From: Acidovorax kalamii
GTDB lineage: Bacteria > Pseudomonadota > Gammaproteobacteria > Burkholderiales > Burkholderiaceae_C
Direction: 5' to 3'
NCBI RefSeq assembly: GCF_002245625.1
Contig: NZ_NOIG01000012.1
Coordinates: 62,001-126,000, forward strand
Length of the DNA stretch: 64,000 bases
The position numbers and the translations under genes are program-made. Below the pieces are notes generated by a model. The model searched no databases, was not told the DNA's origin, and saw only the letters and a program-made list of their open reading frames with translations. Positions 18,196 through 26,709 of the stretch are shown one piece after another; the stretch's first letter is position 1, and each line of letters starts with the position of its first letter.

Positions 18196-21100
18196 ATGCC
18201 CATCCACGCCGCGCTCCACCACGTCACGCATTACCAATACGACCGGCTGGTCGGCCTCGGGCCGCAGACCATTCGATTGCGGCCTGCGCCCCATTGCCGC
18301 AGCAATGTGATTTCGTACTCGCTCAAGGTCGAGCCCGCGCAGCACTTCATCAACTGGCAGCAGGACCCGTTTGCCAACTACCAGGCGCGGCTGGTCTTCC
18401 CGGAGAAGACGCGTGAGTTCAAGGTCACGGTGGACCTGGTGGTGGAAATGGCGGTGTACAACCCCTTCGACTTCTTCCTGGAGCCCGAGGCCGAGAACAT
18501 CCCTTTCAAGTACAACAGCGATGTGCAGCAGGAGCTGGCGCCCTACCTGGCCACCGAGCCGATGACGCCGCTGGTGCAGGCGTATCTGGACAAGATCGAC
18601 CGCAGCAAGCAGCGCACCATCGATTTCCTGGTCAAGCTCAACCAGCAGGTGTCGCAAGACATCCGCTACCTCATCCGCCTGGAGCCCGGCGTGCAGACGC
18701 CCGAGGAGACGCTGCAAAAGGCCAGCGGCTCGTGCCGCGACTCGGGCTGGCTGCTGGTGCAACTGCTGCGCCACCTGGGGCTGGCGGCACGGTTTGTGTC
18801 GGGCTACCTGATCCAGCTGACCCCCGACGTGAAGGCGCTGGACGGCCCCAGCGGCACCGACCACGACTTCACCGACCTGCACGCCTGGTGCGAGGTCTAT
18901 CTGCCCGGCGCAGGCTGGATTGGCCTGGACGCCACCAGCGGCCTGATGGCGGGCGAAGGCCACATCCCGCTGGCTTGCACCCCCCAGCCCTCTGGCGCCG
19001 CGCCGATTGAAGGCGGCGTGGACAAAGCCGAGGTGGACTTCAGCCACGAGATGCGCGTGACGCGCATCTACGAATCGCCCCGCGTGACCAAGCCCTACAC
19101 CGAAGACCAGTGGCAGGCCGTGCTGGCGCTGGGCGAGCAGGTGGACGCCGACCTGGTGGCGGGCGATGTGCGCCTGACCATGGGCGGCGAGCCCACCTTT
19201 GTGGCCGTGGGCGACCGCGACGCGCCCGAGTGGAACACCGACGCGCTGGGCCCCACCAAGCGCGGCTTTGCCACCGAACTCACGCACAAGCTGCGCGCCG
19301 AATACGGCCAGGGCGGCTTTCTGCACTTTGGCCAGGGCAAGTGGTACCCGGGCGAGCAATTGCCGCGCTGGGCGCTGTCCATCTGCTGGCGCTCTGATGG
19401 ACAGCCCGCGTGGCAGAACCCCGCGCTGTTTGCCGACGAGCGCGACCCCTCGCACTACACCAGCGCCGACGCCGAGCGTTTTGTGCGCCACCTCACGCGC
19501 AAGCTGGGCATCACTGATCGCTACATCCAGCCAGGGTACGAAGACACCTTCTACTACCTGTGGCGCGAGCGGCGCCTGCCAATCAACGTGGACCCGTTTG
19601 ACGCACGCCTGGACGACGAGCTGGAGCGCGCCCGCCTGCGCCGCGTGTTCGAACAAAAGCTCGACAGCGTGGTGGGCTATGTGCTGCCGCTGCAGGCGGG
19701 CGTAGGCAATGGCACGCTGGCAGGCAGCGTATGGAGCACGGGGCCGTGGTTCTTCCGCGACGACCGCATGCTGCTCATCCCCGGCGATTCGCCCATGGGC
19801 TACCGCCTGCCGCTGGACGCCCTGCCCTGGGTGAAGGCGTCGGACACCGATCACCTGATCCCGCAAGACCCGACTGCACCCCAGGGCCCGCTGGCCGCTG
19901 CGACCACGCTGCGTGCGCGGTATTCCGTTCCAGCGGGCCCTGTCACCGGCGACCGCGACCTGCCCTACCTGGCGGGCGCCACCGCACCGGGCGAGGCACG
20001 CCGCATGGCGCAAGGCACTGCGGGCGGCGAACACGCGCGCCAGGCAGGGCAACCCGACCCCCATGCGGGCGTGCAGCCCCCGGGCAAGTTCCAGTCGGCC
20101 GCAGGCCTGTCACGCACCGCCCTGTGTGTGGAGGTGCGCGACCCGCGCCGCGCCAGCGGCCCCAAGGCCGAGAAGGTGGGCGAGAAGTACGGCGTTTTGT
20201 ACGTGTTCATGCCCCCGCTGGCACGCCTGGACGACTACCTGGACCTGCTGGCCGCCATCGAGGCCACGGCCGAAGAGCTGGGCATGAAGATCGTGCTCGA
20301 AGGCTACCCGCCGCCGCGCGACGCACGCCTGAAGGTGCTGGCCGTGACGCCCGACCCTGGCGTGATCGAGGTGAACATCCACCCCGCCAGCCACTGGAAG
20401 GAGCTGGTGCAGCACACCGAGTTTCTGTACCAGGCCGCGTGGGAGACGCGCCTGTCGGCCGAGAAGTTCATGACCGATGGCCGCCACACCGGCACCGGCG
20501 GGGGCAACCACTTTGTGATGGGCGGCGCCACACCGGCCGACTCGCCCTTCTTGCGCAAGCCCGAGCTGCTGGCCAGCCTGCTGCTGTACTGGCACAACCA
20601 CCCGAGCCTGAGCTATCTGTTCAGCGGCCTGTTCATCGGCCCCACCAGCCAGTCGCCGCGCGTGGACGAGGCACGCAACGACCAGCTCTACGAGCTGGAG
20701 ATCGCCCTGCGCGAGATCGAGGCCAACCGCGCGATCTACGGCCAGGACATGCCGCCCTGGCTGGTGGACCGCACGCTGCGTAACATCCTGGTGGATGTGA
20801 CGGGCAACACGCACCGCAGCGAGTTCAGCATCGACAAGATGTTCTCGCCCGACAGCAGCACGGGCCGCCTGGGGCTGCTGGAGTTGCGCGCCTTTGAGAT
20901 GCCGCCCCATGCCCACATGAGCGTGGTGCAGCAACTGCTGCTGCGCGCCTTGATCGCCCGCTTCTGGAAGGCGCCCTACCGCGCCCCCGCCGCCCGCTGG
21001 GGCACCGAGCTGCACGACCGCTGGATGCTGCCCACCTTCATCCAGCAGGACATGCACGACGTGGTGGCCGAGATGAACGCCGCAGGCTATGCATTCGACC

Positions 21101-21693
21101 CCGCCTGGTTTGCGCCGCAGTTCGAGTTCCGCTTCCCGATGGTCGGCACGGTGAAATCGATGGGCGTGGAGCTGACCCTGCGCAACGCGCTGGAGCCCTG
21201 GCATGTGATGGGCGAAGAAGGCTCTGCGGGCGGCACCGTGCGCTACGTGGACTCGTCGCTGGAGCGCATCGAGGTGCGCGTGACGGGCATGAATGAAAGC
21301 CGCCATGTGGTCACCGTCAACGGCCAGCCGCTGCCGCTGCAAAGCACCGGCACCACCGGCGAGTTTGTGGCGGGCGTGCGCTACAAGGCCTGGAACCCGC
21401 CCTCGGCCCTGCACCCCACCATTGGCGCGCATGCACCGCTCACGTTCGACATTGTGGACACCTGGATGAACCGCTCGCTGGGCGGCTGCCAGTACCACGT
21501 GGCGCACCCGGGCGGGCGCAATTACGACACCTTCCCGGTCAACGCGTACGAGGCCGAAAGCCGCCGCTTGGCGCGCTTCTCGCGCATGGGGCACACGCCG
21601 GGGCGGCTGGCGGTGCCACCTGCGACCATCGAGCTGCCGGGCAGCCGGGAGTTTCCGTTCACGCTGGATCTGCGGCGAAAAATGAGGCCGTAG
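18196..21693 (+). CDS. Transglutaminase-like protein with DUF2126 domain
   Basis: A 1165-residue cytoplasmic protein. Residues 1 to about 290 are a bacterial transglutaminase-like unit with N-terminal beta domain. The Cys-His-Asp triad is visible as Cys180 (GSCRDSGW), His229 (DLHAW) and Asp245 (GLDATSG). The remaining 870 residues form the DUF2126 region, including LTMGGEPTFV. The family is known from clusters with alpha-E and circularly permuted ATP-grasp proteins, proposed to make or cleave peptide-type bonds. Here it heads such a set: the ATP-grasp/alpha-E gene follows after 161 bp. Whether it acts as hydrolase or ligase is unknown. Confidence 0.9.
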   Translation: MPIHAALHHVTHYQYDRLVGLGPQTIRLRPAPHCRSNVISYSLKVEPAQHFINWQQDPFANYQARLVFPEKTREFKVTVDLVVEMAVYNPFDFFLEPEAENIPFKYNSDVQQELAPYLATEPMTPLVQAYLDKIDRSKQRTIDFLVKLNQQVSQDIRYLIRLEPGVQTPEETLQKASGSCRDSGWLLVQLLRHLGLAARFVSGYLIQLTPDVKALDGPSGTDHDFTDLHAWCEVYLPGAGWIGLDATSGLMAGEGHIPLACTPQPSGAAPIEGGVDKAEVDFSHEMRVTRIYESPRVTKPYTEDQWQAVLALGEQVDADLVAGDVRLTMGGEPTFVAVGDRDAPEWNTDALGPTKRGFATELTHKLRAEYGQGGFLHFGQGKWYPGEQLPRWALSICWRSDGQPAWQNPALFADERDPSHYTSADAERFVRHLTRKLGITDRYIQPGYEDTFYYLWRERRLPINVDPFDARLDDELERARLRRVFEQKLDSVVGYVLPLQAGVGNGTLAGSVWSTGPWFFRDDRMLLIPGDSPMGYRLPLDALPWVKASDTDHLIPQDPTAPQGPLAAATTLRARYSVPAGPVTGDRDLPYLAGATAPGEARRMAQGTAGGEHARQAGQPDPHAGVQPPGKFQSAAGLSRTALCVEVRDPRRASGPKAEKVGEKYGVLYVFMPPLARLDDYLDLLAAIEATAEELGMKIVLEGYPPPRDARLKVLAVTPDPGVIEVNIHPASHWKELVQHTEFLYQAAWETRLSAEKFMTDGRHTGTGGGNHFVMGGATPADSPFLRKPELLASLLLYWHNHPSLSYLFSGLFIGPTSQSPRVDEARNDQLYELEIALREIEANRAIYGQDMPPWLVDRTLRNILVDVTGNTHRSEFSIDKMFSPDSSTGRLGLLELRAFEMPPHAHMSVVQQLLLRALIARFWKAPYRAPAARWGTELHDRWMLPTFIQQDMHDVVAEMNAAGYAFDPAWFAPQFEFRFPMVGTVKSMGVELTLRNALEPWHVMGEEGSAGGTVRYVDSSLERIEVRVTGMNESRHVVTVNGQPLPLQSTGTTGEFVAGVRYKAWNPPSALHPTIGAHAPLTFDIVDTWMNRSLGGCQYHVAHPGGRNYDTFPVNAYEAESRRLARFSRMGHTPGRLAVPPATIELPGSREFPFTLDLRRKMRP

Positions 21694-21699
21694 AGAAGC

Positions 21700-21802
21700 C
21701 CCCCTGAGTCGCCGCGCGCCTTCCCCCCAAGGGGGACGACGCCCTCGCTGCGGGGCGGCCCTTGCTCGGCATCTCTGGCCTGGGCCGTGCCGTTTTCGAC
21801 GG
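21700..21802 (+). repeat. GC-rich stop-proximal repeat, copy B
   Basis: It begins seven bases past the DUF2126 gene stop with CCCCCCTGAGTCGCCGCGCG. It contains the stem CCCCC/GGGGG and GCCCTCGCTGCGGGGCGGCC, the latter shared exactly with copy C. It lies between two genes of the same cluster. Confidence 0.7.
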
Positions 21803-21854
21803 GGGTGGGTAACCCGCAGAGTGCCGGAGACCAAATACCCGAAAATCGAGTGCA

Positions 21855-24521
21855 GTGACAAACCCCAACGACCGCCTCTTGCCCACCGACCTCCCCGAAA
21901 GCGCGGCCCAGCTGGCTGCTGCGCTGGCGCCCACCGCTGCGGCGGGGCATTTTGACGAGCTGCGGGGCGCTGCGGCCCCCGCGCGCACGGCTCCCACCGA
22001 CCGCATCGCAGGCGCCACGTCAGCTCCCATTTCAATAGCAAATAACCAAGGCCTGTCGCGCCCATGGGCCGATTTTTTTGAACAACTGGGGCCTGAAGGC
22101 TTCCCCGACCTGGATCGGCGCATGGCGAGCCTGCAGCGCCAGGTGCGCGACAACGGCATCACCTACAACGTCTATGCCGACGCCGACGGCCCGCAGCGGC
22201 CCTGGTCGGTGGACCTGTTCCCGCTGATCCTGTCGCAGCACGACTGGGCGCTTATCGAGCGCGGCGTGCTGCAGCGCGCCCGCCTGCTCGACCGCGTGAT
22301 GGCCGATGTCTATGGCCCGCAGGAGCTGCTGCGCACGGGCCTGCTGCCCAGCGCGCTGGTGCAGGGCCACCCCGGCTACCTGCGCCCCATGCATGGCGTG
22401 CAGCCCGTGGGCGGCACGCACCTGCCGATTGCAGCCTTCGACATGGCGCGTGACGCGCAGGGCGGCTGGTGGGTCGTCACGCAGCGCACGCAGGCGCCAT
22501 CGGGCCTGGGGTATCTGCTGGAAAACCGGCTGCTCATCTCGCGCCTGTTCCCCGAGGCGTTCAGCCAGATGCATGTGCAGCGCCTGGCCGCCACCTACCG
22601 CGCACTGCTCGACGGGCTGCGGCAGATGAGCCCGGCGGGGGCCGATGCGCGCATCGTGCTGCTCACGCCCGGCCCGTACAACGAGACCTACTTCGAGCAC
22701 GCCTACTTGGCGCGCTACCTGGGCCTCACGCTGGTGGAGGGCAACGACCTCACCGTGCGCGACGCGCGCCTGTACCTCAAGACGCTGCACGGCCTGCAGC
22801 CGGTGCACGGCATCCTCAAGCGCCTGGACGACGAGTTTCTGGACCCGCTGGAGCTGCGCAGCGACTCGCGCCTGGGCGTGCCCGGCCTGCTGCAGGCCAT
22901 CCGCGCGGGCAATGTGCTGGTGGCCAACGCGCCGGGCTCGGCCTTTCTGGAGTCATCGGCCATGCTGGGTTTCATGCCTGCGCTGTCGCGCCACCTGCTG
23001 GGCGAGGAGCTGGCCCTGCCCTCGCTGCCCACCTGGTGGTGCGGCGAACATGCAGCCCAGCAGGCCGTGCTGCCCCAGCTGCCCCACAGCGTGATCCGGC
23101 CCACCTGGCCCAGCCTGCAGCGCCCGCCCGTGCTGGGCGGCACCTTGTCGCCGCAGGACCTGGCCCGGTGGACGGAACGCATCCAGGGCCAGGGCGACGA
23201 ATACACCGTGCAGGCCTACCTGCCGCTGTCGCAGATGCCCACCTGGCGCACCGAAGGCGGTGGTGGCAATGGTGGCGGTGGCAGCCACATCGCCCCGCGT
23301 TCGGTGATGCTGCGCGTGTTTGCCGTGTGCGACGGCCCCGGCTCGTGGCGCGTGCTGCCCGGCGGGCTGGCGCGCATTGCCACCGACGAGCGCGAGATCG
23401 CCTCGATGCAGCGCGGCGGCAGCAGCGCCGATGTGTGGGTGCAGACCGATGGCCCGGTGGACACCACCACGCTGCTCGCACACAACCAGAGCGCCCCGGC
23501 CGTGGTGCACCGCAGCCGCCAGGTGACCAGCCGCGCGGCCGAGAACCTGTTCTGGCTGGGCCGCTACACCGAACGCACCGAAAACGTCACGCGCCTGGCG
23601 CGCATTGCGCTGCAGTGCCTCAATGGGGAAGACCAGTCGTCCCAGCCGCTGCTGGCCTGGCTCAGCACCCTGGCCGTGGGCCAGGGCCTGGTGCTGCCGT
23701 CGGTGCCGCCCGCCACGCAGGCCCGGCGGGTGTTCGAGCGCTCGCTCATCGCCGGGCTCACCCAGCCCGCGCTGGTCACCAGCGTGGGCTACAACCTGCG
23801 CGGCATCCTGGGGGCAGCATCGGCCGTGCGCGACCGCCTGTCGCAGGAGCACTGGCACCTGATCGTGAGCACCGAAGCCGAGTTTTTTGCGCAGCGCCCA
23901 AATGGCAACGGCGGCACTGACGACGGCGACTATTCGCCGCTGGAGGCCCTGCGCCAGCTCGAAACCCTGAGCGGCCGCACCGCCGCCATGACAGGCCAGC
24001 AGACCGACCGCATGACGCGCGACGATGGCTGGCGGCTGCTGTCCATCGGCCGCCACCTGGAGCGCCTGGGTTTTCTGGCGGCGGCGCTGGAGGGCGGCCT
24101 GCAGACCGGGGCAGTGTTCGATGAAAGTGGCTTCGAGGCCATGACGGGGCTGTTTGACAGCACCATCACCTTCCACGCGCAGTACCAGCAGCGGCGCGAC
24201 ATGCCCGCGCTGCTGGACCTGCTGGTGATCGACCGCGACAACCCCCGGTCGCTGGCCTGGGTGGCGCAAACGCTGCGCGGGCGCATTGCCAAGATCGAGG
24301 CGGCTGCAGGCACGCCGGGCGAGTCGGCCGCCACAGGCATTCCCGAAGCGTCCGAGCTGTCGCTGGCGACCTTGTGCGCCCAGGACGCCGAGGGCCGGTA
24401 CGCCGCACTGGAGCAATACCTGGGGGCTTGTGTGCGGGGCGTGATGGGCCTGTCGGATCTGCTGGCCACGCGCTATTTCACCCACTCGGCCGACGCGCTG
24501 CGGCACAGCGTGGGGGCTTGA
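21855..24521 (+). CDS. Circularly permuted ATP-grasp protein fused to alpha-E domain
   Basis: An 888-residue fusion. After a poorly conserved, Ala-rich N-terminus, residues from about 70 to 550 match the circularly permuted type 2 ATP-grasp family (formerly DUF404/DUF407). Marks include DNGITYNVYAD, VLLTPGPYNETYFEHAYLA, LVEGNDLTV and RSVMLRVFAV. From about residue 565 the alpha-E domain starts with AENLFWLGRYTERTENVTRLARI. Such proteins are predicted ATP-dependent carboxylate-amine ligases. The start is GTG at 21855 and is not firmly fixed. A fragment of the AT-rich repeat (22022-22040) is translated in the N-terminal linker, consistent with tolerance of insertion there. Confidence 0.88.
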   Translation: MTNPNDRLLPTDLPESAAQLAAALAPTAAAGHFDELRGAAAPARTAPTDRIAGATSAPISIANNQGLSRPWADFFEQLGPEGFPDLDRRMASLQRQVRDNGITYNVYADADGPQRPWSVDLFPLILSQHDWALIERGVLQRARLLDRVMADVYGPQELLRTGLLPSALVQGHPGYLRPMHGVQPVGGTHLPIAAFDMARDAQGGWWVVTQRTQAPSGLGYLLENRLLISRLFPEAFSQMHVQRLAATYRALLDGLRQMSPAGADARIVLLTPGPYNETYFEHAYLARYLGLTLVEGNDLTVRDARLYLKTLHGLQPVHGILKRLDDEFLDPLELRSDSRLGVPGLLQAIRAGNVLVANAPGSAFLESSAMLGFMPALSRHLLGEELALPSLPTWWCGEHAAQQAVLPQLPHSVIRPTWPSLQRPPVLGGTLSPQDLARWTERIQGQGDEYTVQAYLPLSQMPTWRTEGGGGNGGGGSHIAPRSVMLRVFAVCDGPGSWRVLPGGLARIATDEREIASMQRGGSSADVWVQTDGPVDTTTLLAHNQSAPAVVHRSRQVTSRAAENLFWLGRYTERTENVTRLARIALQCLNGEDQSSQPLLAWLSTLAVGQGLVLPSVPPATQARRVFERSLIAGLTQPALVTSVGYNLRGILGAASAVRDRLSQEHWHLIVSTEAEFFAQRPNGNGGTDDGDYSPLEALRQLETLSGRTAAMTGQQTDRMTRDDGWRLLSIGRHLERLGFLAAALEGGLQTGAVFDESGFEAMTGLFDSTITFHAQYQQRRDMPALLDLLVIDRDNPRSLAWVAQTLRGRIAKIEAAAGTPGESAATGIPEASELSLATLCAQDAEGRYAALEQYLGACVRGVMGLSDLLATRYFTHSADALRHSVGA
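22022..22040. repeat. AT-rich element fragment inside coding sequence
   Basis: AGCTCCCATTTCAATAGCA closely matches the end of the copy inside gpsA (AGCTCCCAATTTGATAGCA at 37429-37447). It is read in frame as part of the N-terminal linker of the ATP-grasp protein. Confidence 0.5.
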
Positions 24522-24525
24522 AGTG

Positions 24526-24635
24526 CTCCCCCCCCTGATTCGCCTGCGGCACCTTCCCCCTCAAGGGGGACGCAGCCCTCGCTGCGGGGCGGCCCTTGCT
24601 CGGCTGCCCTGGCCTCGGGCGTGCCGGTTTCACAC
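24526..24635 (+). repeat. GC-rich stop-proximal repeat, copy C
   Basis: It starts five bases after the ATP-grasp/alpha-E stop and has CCCCCTGATTCGCC, the compact stem CCCCCT/AGGGGG, and a GCAGCCCTCGCTGCGGGGCGG stretch shared with copy B. It ends in GCGTGCCGGTTTCACAC, 30 bp before the next gene. Confidence 0.7.
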
Positions 24636-24665
24636 ACAGCCTTCAGTCTCCAAGCCTGGATTCCT

Positions 24666-25652
24666 ATGAAACTGCGCGTCATCCACGAAACGGTGTACCA
24701 GTACACGCCCGCAGTGCAGAACGCCCAGCACATGGCCCATTTGCGGCCACGCACCGGTGTGGTGCAGCGCGTGCTCACCCACGCGCTGCAGATCGACCCC
24801 GCCCCGGCCCAGTGCGAAGCCACGCAGGACGTGTTTGGCAACACCCGCGCGTTTTTCAGCCTGCCTTTTACCCACGAGCGGCTGCTTGTGCGTGCCGAGA
24901 CCTTGCTGGAGACCACCCCGCCGCCGCCCGCCCCACCCGGCGAGCCCTGGGAGGCAGTGCGCGAGCGGCTGATCTACCGGCGGGGCATGCCCTACCACCC
25001 GGCCACCGAATTCAGCTTTGCCTCGCCCTACATCCCCCGGCACGCCGACTTTGTGGCCTATGCCCAGGCGAGTTTTTCGCCGGGGCGCCCGCTGATGGAG
25101 GCAGCACGCGACCTGATGGCGCGCATCCACGCGGACTTTGCCTACACCGCTCACGCCACCGACGCGGGTACGCCCGCACTCGAATCGCTGCGGTTGCGCC
25201 GGGGCGTGTGCCAGGACTTTGCCCATGTGATGATCGGCTGCCTGCGCAGCCTGGGACTGGCAGCCCGGTATGTGAGCGGCTACCTGCTGACCGCGCCCCC
25301 ACCGGGCCAGCCCCGGCTGGTCGGCGCCGATGCCTCGCACGCCTGGGTGTCGGTGTGGTCGCCACCGGCCGGGCAGGACGGCGATGCGCCGGACAGCGCG
25401 GCGTGGTGGGACCTGGACCCGACCAACGACCGCGCTGCGGGCGAGGACTATGTGACGCTGGCCATCGGGCGCGACTATGCCGATGTGTCGCCGCTGCGCG
25501 GCGTGATCCATGGCGGCGACCACCATGTGCTGCAGGTGGGGGTGACGGTGGAGCCGGTGCCCGAAGCCACGGCCGCTACTGCTGCGGCCGCTGCACTGAC
25601 TACACCAGACGCACCCCTCACACTGCCGCGGGCACCAGGAAATCCCGGCTGA
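24666..25652 (+). CDS. Transglutaminase family protein
   Basis: A 328-residue protein with the bacterial transglutaminase-like N-terminal domain (MKLRVIHETVYQYTPAVQNA) followed by the catalytic core. The triad is Cys182 (RRGVCQDFAH), His225 (ASHAW) and Asp251 (WWDLDPTND). The ATG at 24666 fits the family start. It completes the plus-strand set begun by the DUF2126 and ATP-grasp genes. The last 35 bases overlap the 3' end of the opposite-strand alpha-E gene. The C-terminal 40 residues are low-complexity and Ala-rich. Confidence 0.9.
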   Translation: MKLRVIHETVYQYTPAVQNAQHMAHLRPRTGVVQRVLTHALQIDPAPAQCEATQDVFGNTRAFFSLPFTHERLLVRAETLLETTPPPPAPPGEPWEAVRERLIYRRGMPYHPATEFSFASPYIPRHADFVAYAQASFSPGRPLMEAARDLMARIHADFAYTAHATDAGTPALESLRLRRGVCQDFAHVMIGCLRSLGLAARYVSGYLLTAPPPGQPRLVGADASHAWVSVWSPPAGQDGDAPDSAAWWDLDPTNDRAAGEDYVTLAIGRDYADVSPLRGVIHGGDHHVLQVGVTVEPVPEATAATAAAAALTTPDAPLTLPRAPGNPG

Positions 25653-26577
25653 TCCGCGCGCCCAGGTCGTTCACCCGCTCCAGGAACTGCGTGAGGTAGG
25701 CATGCAGGCCGTTGGTGAAGATTTCGTCGATGCGCGCAAACTTGAGGTGCGCCAACAACCGCCCCGCATGCCGCTGCGTCTCGCCCGACTGGCTGCTGCC
25801 CAGCATGTCGAGGTTGCCCAGCACCTCCTTCATGCAGGCGTGCAGTGATCGGGGCATGTCGGCCCGCAGAATCAGCAACTCGGCCACGCGCTCGGGCGTG
25901 ATCACGTCGCGGTAGACCTTGCGGTAGGTCTCGAAGCCCGAGACGCTCAGCAGGACGGCGCTCCAGTGGTAGAAGTCATGGTCCTGGTCCTGCGCGGTGG
26001 CCGCCCCCATGAAGTCGCTCTGCGCCGCGTGGAACTTCACATCCAGCAGGCGCGCCGTGTTGTCGGCCCGCTCCAGAAACGTGCCCAGGCGCATGAAGTG
26101 CAGGGCCTCGTCCTGCAGCATCGTGCCCACCGTGGCACCCCGCGACAGGTGCGAGCGGAACTTCACCCATTCAAAAAAATGCGCCGGGTCGCTCTCCAGC
26201 GCGCCACTGGCGATCAGCCGGTTCACCTCCAACCAGGTCTGGTTCTGGATCTCCCAGGCCTCGGTGTTGAGCGCGCCGCGCACGGCCCGCGCGTTCTCGC
26301 GCGCGGCCTGCAGGCAGGCCACGATGGACGAGGGATTGGCCGGGTCCTTGACCATGAAGTCGAGCACCTTGGCGGGGTTCACATCGCCGTGTTGGGCGGT
26401 GTAGGCGGGCAGCAGTTCGCTGATGGACAGCAGGCCCTGCCAGCCCTGCAGGGCCACGTCGGCGGACTGGGGCAACAGCGCGCTCTGGTGGTTCACATCC
26501 AGCATGCGGGCGGTGTTCTCCGCCCTCTCGGTATAGCGCGCCATCCAGAACAGGTGGTCGGCAGTGCGGCTCAACAT
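25618..26577 (-). CDS. Alpha-E domain-containing protein
   Basis: A 319-residue, mostly helical protein of the alpha-E family. It starts MLSRTADHLFWMARYTERAENTARML, which closely resembles the alpha-E half of the fusion at 21855-24521. In related genomes this protein usually follows a stand-alone permuted ATP-grasp gene; here its upstream neighbour is a zinc metallopeptidase instead. It runs towards, and overlaps by 35 bp, the transglutaminase gene on the other strand. Function is not established; it is predicted to assist peptide ligation. The ATG at 26577 was chosen because the conserved domain starts there. Confidence 0.88.
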   Translation of the reverse strand: MLSRTADHLFWMARYTERAENTARMLDVNHQSALLPQSADVALQGWQGLLSISELLPAYTAQHGDVNPAKVLDFMVKDPANPSSIVACLQAARENARAVRGALNTEAWEIQNQTWLEVNRLIASGALESDPAHFFEWVKFRSHLSRGATVGTMLQDEALHFMRLGTFLERADNTARLLDVKFHAAQSDFMGAATAQDQDHDFYHWSAVLLSVSGFETYRKVYRDVITPERVAELLILRADMPRSLHACMKEVLGNLDMLGSSQSGETQRHAGRLLAHLKFARIDEIFTNGLHAYLTQFLERVNDLGARISRDFLVPAAV

Positions 26578-26650
26578 GGGGATGTCCTTCCTGGGGTCTG
26601 TGTCGCTGCTCGCACCAAGCAAATTCCAGGCCCCAACCACCCATACTGAG

Positions 26651-26709
26651 CAAAAATAGGCGCTACCGCCTGCCCCTATTCACTTTTTTGCTATCTTTTT
26701 GATAACAGA
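26651..26709 (-). repeat. AT-rich dispersed element encoding the end of the metallopeptidase
   Basis: On the minus strand the sequence reads GTTATCAAAAAGATAGCA and continues through a GGCAGGCGGTAGCGCC segment to TATTTTTG. This degenerate copy supplies the last eight codons (VIKKIAKK) and TGA stop of the metallopeptidase gene. Confidence 0.5.

Noticed and set aside
20110..22065. 651-codon minus-strand open frame spanning the DUF2126 and ATP-grasp genes
   Set aside because: No family features and biased composition; it crosses two well-supported genes and a repeat.
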